Below, piece after piece: positions 4,430 to 8,321 of a stretch of 8,321 nt of DNA (positions are counted from its first letter, which is position 1; each line of letters starts with the position of its first letter). The DNA lies in the NCBI GenBank assembly GCA_964617665.1, contig CAZUAH010000596.1:1-8321 (forward strand), in the 5' to 3' direction. The notes under the pieces are model-generated. The model ran no database searches. It was given only the letters and a program-made list of their open reading frames with translations, and was not told where the DNA came from. A program made the position numbers and the translations under genes. Source of the DNA: JADHUC01 sp964617665 (GTDB lineage: Bacteria > Planctomycetota > Planctomycetia > Pirellulales > Pirellulaceae).

Positions 4430-6694
4430 ATGTCGAAAAAAAGAACGGCGATTTGTGCAGCTCTGGTGATGTCGTGTGCCGTGCCGGCCAGTGGGCAACT
4501 GGAGGAGCTCCCGGTATTCAGCGATCACTGGTACGTGGCGCCATCGCCTGATCCGGAGCGTCTCAAAGTCGAAAGCGGCCAGTCGTTGCGTATCCACGGG
4601 CTGCTCGAGGTGCCGTACCCCGCATCCTGCAGCGCGTTTGCCAAGAGTTCTTTCGTGATCGACGAAAACTCGACATTGCGTCTGGGATTTAGGCGGGGCA
4701 GAGTTGAAACGGACTCCTTTCACTTCCGCTACGGTTTTGCCGTGGTCTCGCGCGGAGCCCGAATTGTTCTCTATCATCACTTGGCACCCAGTTGGCAGGG
4801 CGAACGCGGCTGGAATCTGCAGCGGACCACGCGAGATGCGGACGGCAAGGCGAAAACGCACCATCAAACGATCTTTCACCTGCGCGATGAACTGATCGCG
4901 AGTTATCCGTCGAAGTTCTCGATGCCAACGTTTTTCCACAAACCGGAAGTCCTCCAACTCGAACTCTCCGGCAAAGGTCTCAAGGTCACTCGCGACGGTG
5001 TCAGCAAGACCATAGCTTTCGAGATCAGCGGGGAAGTCGAAATCGCGTTCTTCGTGTCTGGCGATTTTCACCCAATTCATCTTGACTTTGAGATCACCGA
5101 GTTGACCGTCGCCGGATCACCGGGCGACAAGGAACTGAAACTCGGCCCCGGCAGCTATCTTGCTTCGGCCAACATCGTCAGAGGGCTCAAGGACTTGCCT
5201 CCTGCCGAGGACTTCGATCCGTCAAAGGCAGTTCGAAAACCGACCGAAGACACGAATCTGCTGGGCGTAACGCTCCGCGGTTCATGGCCCACGAATCGCT
5301 GGTACGAGTTCATCAACGAGTCACGTGCGATTGGATACAACACGATCAGCCTGGATCTCCCTTGGGGACAGGTGGAACGTGAACCGGGCGAGTTCGATTT
5401 CAAGCGTTTCGATGATGCAATCGCGTACGCTGCCAACCGTGGCTATTTCCTGCAGCTTAAACCATGGTGGGTCCGTTGTACCTATCCGATCTGGATCAGC
5501 CCGGCGCTAGAACAGGAGTGTCATCCGGCCGAAGGTAGAACCTGGGCTCCGCAACTGACTTTTGCGAACCCGGAACTGACCGCTCGCATTGCACGATACT
5601 CGAGCGAGATTGCCCGGCGATGCAAAGGCTATCCGAACGTTTTTTACACCCCGGTCTGCGGACCATCTGCAGAGATGGAATACTCGCACGGGCAGTATTG
5701 CGACTACGGCCCCGCGGCCACGGCTCGTTTTGCACAGTGGCTGGAGAAGAAGTACGGTCAGATCGCCAAGCTGAACCAGGCATGGGGGAGCGAGCACATG
5801 GCTTTCGCGGCCGCGAAAGCCCCGCACCTAGGCAACAAAGCCAAACGAGACACGCCGGACCTCGATCCGGCCTTCTTCGACTTCATGGCGTTCCGCGAAG
5901 ATCTGCTCAAGGAGCTATTGACCGAAATCCACACGGCCATGAAGACGGCTGATCCCGACTGCAAACTGGGTATCCAGGTGGGACGCACGCATGACGGTCC
6001 GTTGTTGACCAAGCGCGGTACCCCAGGCATCCATTACTGGGCGAAACCGTATGGATGGATCATCGCCGATCCGCAGCCACAGAAACGGACAGACAGCGCA
6101 GGTTACATTGTCGATTTCATCCGCTCTGGCAACAAGATTCCCGGTGTCGAGCAAACCACATACCAGTCGTACGCTGACGACCCGGCTGCCTTCTGGGAGT
6201 TCACCTGGCAGACCTGGGAACACGGAGGACCCTTGATGTTGATCGCCAACTGCGCACCGCATTCTGATGTGGAAGGCATTCGCACCAGCCGCAAGAGTGC
6301 CGAGCAAATCAACAAGGTGGCGAAGTTCGATCCACCGAAAATAGCTATGTTCGTCTCCAAGTGGGAGCTCTATGCCTGGCACGGCGGTGATCGATGGCTC
6401 GATTGTCGACGGGCGTACAATCGCTTGACCGACGACAGCCGATTGGTCATCGACGTCATCAATGGCGACATGATCAACAATGTAGCGGGCTTGCTCGATC
6501 GCTACGACAGGATCGTGATACCCTACGGCGATGTCCTCGACGAAGAAGAGCATGCCGCTTTGAGTGCTCACGCAAACCGACTGGTCATTGAGTCGCCGAA
6601 AACCTTCGCACGGACCGTCTTGCGGAATACCCACTCCTGCCAATCTCCGAGTGAGTCCGGTCCGACAAAGAACAAGACAGACGTTGGACTCTAG
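4430..6694 (+). CDS. Secreted GH42-like (clan GH-A) glycoside hydrolase, possible beta-galactosidase
   Basis: This 754-aa protein has a signal peptide (charged residues 3-5, hydrophobic about 7-20, cleavage near 22). Residues about 25-230 form a strand-rich region that I do not recognise, perhaps a lectin-like beta-sandwich. From about 276 a TIM barrel follows with GH42-like landmarks: GYNTISLDLPWGQVEREPGEFDF at 302-324, VFYTPVCGPSAE at 404-415, the FAQWLEKKYGQIAKLNQAWGS block at 434-454, and GVEQT at 572-576. By family pattern E415 is the likely acid/base and E574 the likely nucleophile; their spacing of 159 residues is close to that in GH42. The enzyme would release sugars, perhaps galactosides, outside the cytoplasm; the substrate is not readable. 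After about residue 640 a beta-galactosidase trimerisation-like domain begins but appears to stop early. The ribosome site is weak (GGA at 4417-4419). The stop codon overlaps that of the convergent gene. Confidence 0.85.
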   Translation: MSKKRTAICAALVMSCAVPASGQLEELPVFSDHWYVAPSPDPERLKVESGQSLRIHGLLEVPYPASCSAFAKSSFVIDENSTLRLGFRRGRVETDSFHFRYGFAVVSRGARIVLYHHLAPSWQGERGWNLQRTTRDADGKAKTHHQTIFHLRDELIASYPSKFSMPTFFHKPEVLQLELSGKGLKVTRDGVSKTIAFEISGEVEIAFFVSGDFHPIHLDFEITELTVAGSPGDKELKLGPGSYLASANIVRGLKDLPPAEDFDPSKAVRKPTEDTNLLGVTLRGSWPTNRWYEFINESRAIGYNTISLDLPWGQVEREPGEFDFKRFDDAIAYAANRGYFLQLKPWWVRCTYPIWISPALEQECHPAEGRTWAPQLTFANPELTARIARYSSEIARRCKGYPNVFYTPVCGPSAEMEYSHGQYCDYGPAATARFAQWLEKKYGQIAKLNQAWGSEHMAFAAAKAPHLGNKAKRDTPDLDPAFFDFMAFREDLLKELLTEIHTAMKTADPDCKLGIQVGRTHDGPLLTKRGTPGIHYWAKPYGWIIADPQPQKRTDSAGYIVDFIRSGNKIPGVEQTTYQSYADDPAAFWEFTWQTWEHGGPLMLIANCAPHSDVEGIRTSRKSAEQINKVAKFDPPKIAMFVSKWELYAWHGGDRWLDCRRAYNRLTDDSRLVIDVINGDMINNVAGLLDRYDRIVIPYGDVLDEEEHAALSAHANRLVIESPKTFARTVLRNTHSCQSPSESGPTKNKTDVGL

Positions 6695-7653
6695 CTCAGC
6701 GTGCGGGCTCCACGGGCTTCACCCCCATACCGCGCGACAAAGCTGCGGGGAAACTTGGCCGCGAGACGTATCCATTCGTCGGGATTCTCTCCGCGGCCGT
6801 CCTCGAACAGGAAGACGCCGTGGTAGTCGATGGCCTTGAGACCAGCGAACACGTCGTCCCAGCAAATAATCCCGTCCGGATGCATCGGCGCGCGGTGGTC
6901 CGGTTTGGTTTTCAGGTTGAATGTTTCATGCAGGTGCAAGTGCAAGATACGCCGCCCGCCCAAAGGCAAAACTCTCTGGGATCGGCCTTTCTTGACAAAC
7001 GGATTGACGCCATCAGGATCGCGAGCGTGGCCGATGTCGACGGTCAGACCGAATCGGTCCGAACCGATCCGATCCACGAAGTCGACATACGGCTTCAAGC
7101 CACCGCGCATATTCTCAACAGTTAGTCGGATGCGCAGACCTTTCGTCTGATCCAGAAGTTCTGTGACCGTCTTACGAGACTGGTCGTTCGTGCCGAAGTG
7201 GGCCACGAGGATCCCAGCGTCTGCTTCTTCAGCAAAACGAATTTCGTCGAGTAGTTCCGTGGCGGCGGATCGGCGTTTATCTTCGTTTGGGTCGTTGTAT
7301 CTGCGTTTGAGATTTCCGTGGACGGAGGTGACGGATACGCCTTGTTTGCGACACTCCGAGAGAACCTCCAGAACCTGTCGCCGATCACGGAAGTCGAACG
7401 TCTGCGGCATCATCAATAGCTCGATGCGCTGGATGCCCGCTTTGCGGATCGCCGCGATATGCCGCGCCGCCAGCCGCTCTTTCTGGAAGACGGCCATTGA
7501 AATCCCTAATCGGGCAGCAATTTCCGCAGCCGTATACGGCAGCCCGTCCGGTTGCCGAGTCTCGGCCGCGACGTCCTTCATTCCGAACGCCACAGAAGCG
7601 CCCGCTGCGGTGGCACGTTGGAGAAAGAGACGTCGGGTTGTCGCTCGTGACAT
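6691..7653 (-). CDS. Tat-exported sugar phosphate isomerase/epimerase-like TIM-barrel protein
   Basis: This 320-aa protein belongs to the xylose isomerase-like / AP endonuclease 2 TIM-barrel family. I choose the ATG at 7651-7653 over the one at 7707. AAAGGA (7662-7667) lies 8 nt upstream, and this start puts a twin-arginine signal first (TRRLFLQR at residues 6-13, then an Ala/Gly-rich segment to about 30). Putative metal ligands follow the family order: E78 in RIELL, H112, E180 in TVEN, D206 and H209 in VDIGH, H239/H241 in HLHLHE, H258 in MHPDG, and E284 in FLFED. Members isomerise or epimerise sugars, inositols or keto-sugars, but the substrate cannot be assigned. Tat-exported members are common in planctomycetes and may act in the periplasm. 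It converges on the glycoside hydrolase with interlocked stop codons, and lies 95 bp downstream of the co-oriented His/Met-rich gene, with which it may be cotranscribed. Confidence 0.9.
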   Translation of the reverse strand: MSRATTRRLFLQRATAAGASVAFGMKDVAAETRQPDGLPYTAAEIAARLGISMAVFQKERLAARHIAAIRKAGIQRIELLMMPQTFDFRDRRQVLEVLSECRKQGVSVTSVHGNLKRRYNDPNEDKRRSAATELLDEIRFAEEADAGILVAHFGTNDQSRKTVTELLDQTKGLRIRLTVENMRGGLKPYVDFVDRIGSDRFGLTVDIGHARDPDGVNPFVKKGRSQRVLPLGGRRILHLHLHETFNLKTKPDHRAPMHPDGIICWDDVFAGLKAIDYHGVFLFEDGRGENPDEWIRLAAKFPRSFVARYGGEARGARTLS

Positions 7654-7661
7654 CGCACGTG

Positions 7662-7667
7662 TCCTTT
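7662..7667 (-). promoter_or_regulatory. Ribosome binding site for the sugar isomerase-like gene
   Basis: The minus strand reads AAAGGA, 8 nt before the ATG at 7651-7653. It supports the start that opens the twin-arginine signal rather than the ATG 54 nt further upstream, whose extra 18 residues look unlike a leader. Confidence 0.65.
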
Positions 7668-7732
7668 CCGCCGTGCAGTTGGCCCACCGAGGAAGCAACC
7701 GGTGCAACTCGCATAAACCACGGCGTGGGTTA

Positions 7733-7750
7733 GAGGGTATTTACGCCCTC
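7733..7750 (-). terminator. Weak hairpin at the stop codon of the His/Met-rich gene
   Basis: GAGGG (7733-7737) and CCCTC (7746-7750) can pair around an 8-nt loop, and the hairpin overlaps the TGA stop at 7749-7751. The stem is only 5 bp and no U-tract follows, so it may attenuate rather than end transcription, or mean nothing. A second short repeat, CACCG-N10-CGGTG at 7685-7704, lies further downstream. Confidence 0.25.
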
Positions 7751-8321
7751 AATCGGAATTCCCTTGGCCGCGACTCTCTTCGTCGTCATCGCCATCGTCA
7801 TGACCATCTTCGTCATGGTGTTCGCCTTCTTTGCCTGGATGGTCTTCCTCGGCACGTTTGCCATTCGCCATCTGTTGGAGCATCATTCGCATCTCTGCCA
7901 TCTGCTGACGCATCTCTTGCATCTTATCCTGCATTTCGCCAAGGGTCCCTTGCAGCCGCAGCATTTCACCGTCAACGTCCTCATCGTGGCGGACCTCGGT
8001 TGTTTCCGGGGTCCGCTCCCGGTCGTGTTCTTCGCTGCTTTCGCCGTGGCCTTCTCGGCCGTGCTCACCGCCCTCACGTTCGTGTTCACCGTGTCCTTCA
8101 CCATGACCATGTTCGCGGTTTCCGACTTCAGGATGAGCCGACCAGCCATCGAAGTTCTTGCTTGTTGCCGTCAGTTTGACTTCTCTTTTCTTGCCGGGTT
8201 CGAGATCGGCCGGCGTTGTCGGGCCGAGTTCTCGACCATTGGACAAGTGCACTTCGACACGTACTTTTTCCAGAGTTTCGTCCGTGGTGTTTTCTACCGT
8301 GCCTTGAAAGGAATTGCTTTC
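7749..8321 (-). CDS. FxLYD-like protein with His-rich, Met-rich coiled-coil and acidic tail, 5' end cut by window edge
   Basis: The frame is open to the right edge, so the true start lies outside. A GTG at 8250-8252 exists but would cut through the first domain. Of the 190 residues seen, 1 to about 67 resemble the C-terminal part of an FxLYD/CARDB-like beta-sandwich (FQGTVENTTDETL near 5-17, then alternating strands and a GWSAHPEVG end). Residues 69-102 are a His/Glu/Gly-rich low-complexity run with about ten His. Residues 119-152 form a likely amphipathic coiled coil with ten Met, many in MxxM or MxxxM spacing. Residues 158-190 are an acidic, His-bearing tail. His- and Met-rich stretches of this kind can bind transition metals (Ni, Co, Zn, Cu, Ag), but this is inference. 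The family is not one I can name with a function. Any signal peptide would lie upstream of the window. Confidence 0.75.
   Translation of the reverse strand, partial: ESNSFQGTVENTTDETLEKVRVEVHLSNGRELGPTTPADLEPGKKREVKLTATSKNFDGWSAHPEVGNREHGHGEGHGEHEREGGEHGREGHGESSEEHDRERTPETTEVRHDEDVDGEMLRLQGTLGEMQDKMQEMRQQMAEMRMMLQQMANGKRAEEDHPGKEGEHHDEDGHDDGDDDEESRGQGNSD

Noticed and set aside
5915..6643. 242-codon minus-strand open frame inside the glycoside hydrolase
   Set aside because: The plus strand has GH42-like motifs throughout. The minus frame shows no recognisable domain, signal or ribosome site. The same applies to the 226-codon minus frame at 4400-5080.
7163..8179. 338-codon plus-strand open frame
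   Set aside because: It is antisense to the isomerase-like gene and the His/Met-rich gene. It is rich in Arg, Ser and His with no family pattern, as expected for a GC-rich shadow.

Overview
The window looks like a chromosomal segment of a GC-rich Gram-negative bacterium, most likely a planctomycete or a related member of the PVC group. The inference rests on three things. First, there is an exported PQQ-type beta-propeller protein carrying the WPQWRG motif that is abundant in planctomycetes. Second, there is a Tat-exported sugar-phosphate-isomerase-like TIM barrel. Third, genes are loosely packed, with mixed orientation. No rRNA, tRNA, CRISPR array, transposase or phage gene was seen.

Layout from left to right. 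Bases 1-836 (minus strand) hold the N-terminal part of a secreted PQQ-like beta-propeller protein that runs off the left edge. Bases 1000-3999 (minus strand) hold the centrepiece, a three-gene operon transcribed rdhA-rdhB-rdhC. It encodes a Tat-exported corrinoid/iron-sulfur reductive dehalogenase, its small membrane anchor, and a NosR/PceC-like membrane flavoprotein with a covalent-FMN motif and two CX3CP motifs. Bases 4000-4429 are a divergent intergenic region with a small inverted repeat close to rdhA and a short 10-bp-period repeat. Bases 4430-6694 (plus strand) hold a secreted GH42-like glycoside hydrolase. It meets, tail to tail and with overlapping stop codons, a Tat-exported sugar phosphate isomerase/epimerase-like protein (6691-7653, minus strand). 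Bases 7749-8321 (minus strand) hold the C-terminal part of an FxLYD-like protein with His-rich, Met-rich coiled-coil and acidic segments, running off the right edge.

How the genes may work together. RdhC would pass electrons from the quinone pool, through FMN and its iron-sulfur centres, towards RdhA. RdhA would sit on the outer face of the cytoplasmic membrane, held there by RdhB, and reductively remove halogen from an organohalide. This is the classical respiratory (pceABC/cprABC-type) set, here apparently outside the usual Firmicutes, Chloroflexi and Campylobacterota hosts. The flanking genes suggest a polysaccharide-degrading lifestyle, with a secreted glycosidase and a sugar isomerase. 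Nothing in the sequence ties them directly to dehalogenation, except that the PQQ-like gene is co-oriented downstream of rdhC and shares a 10-bp upstream element with rdhA.
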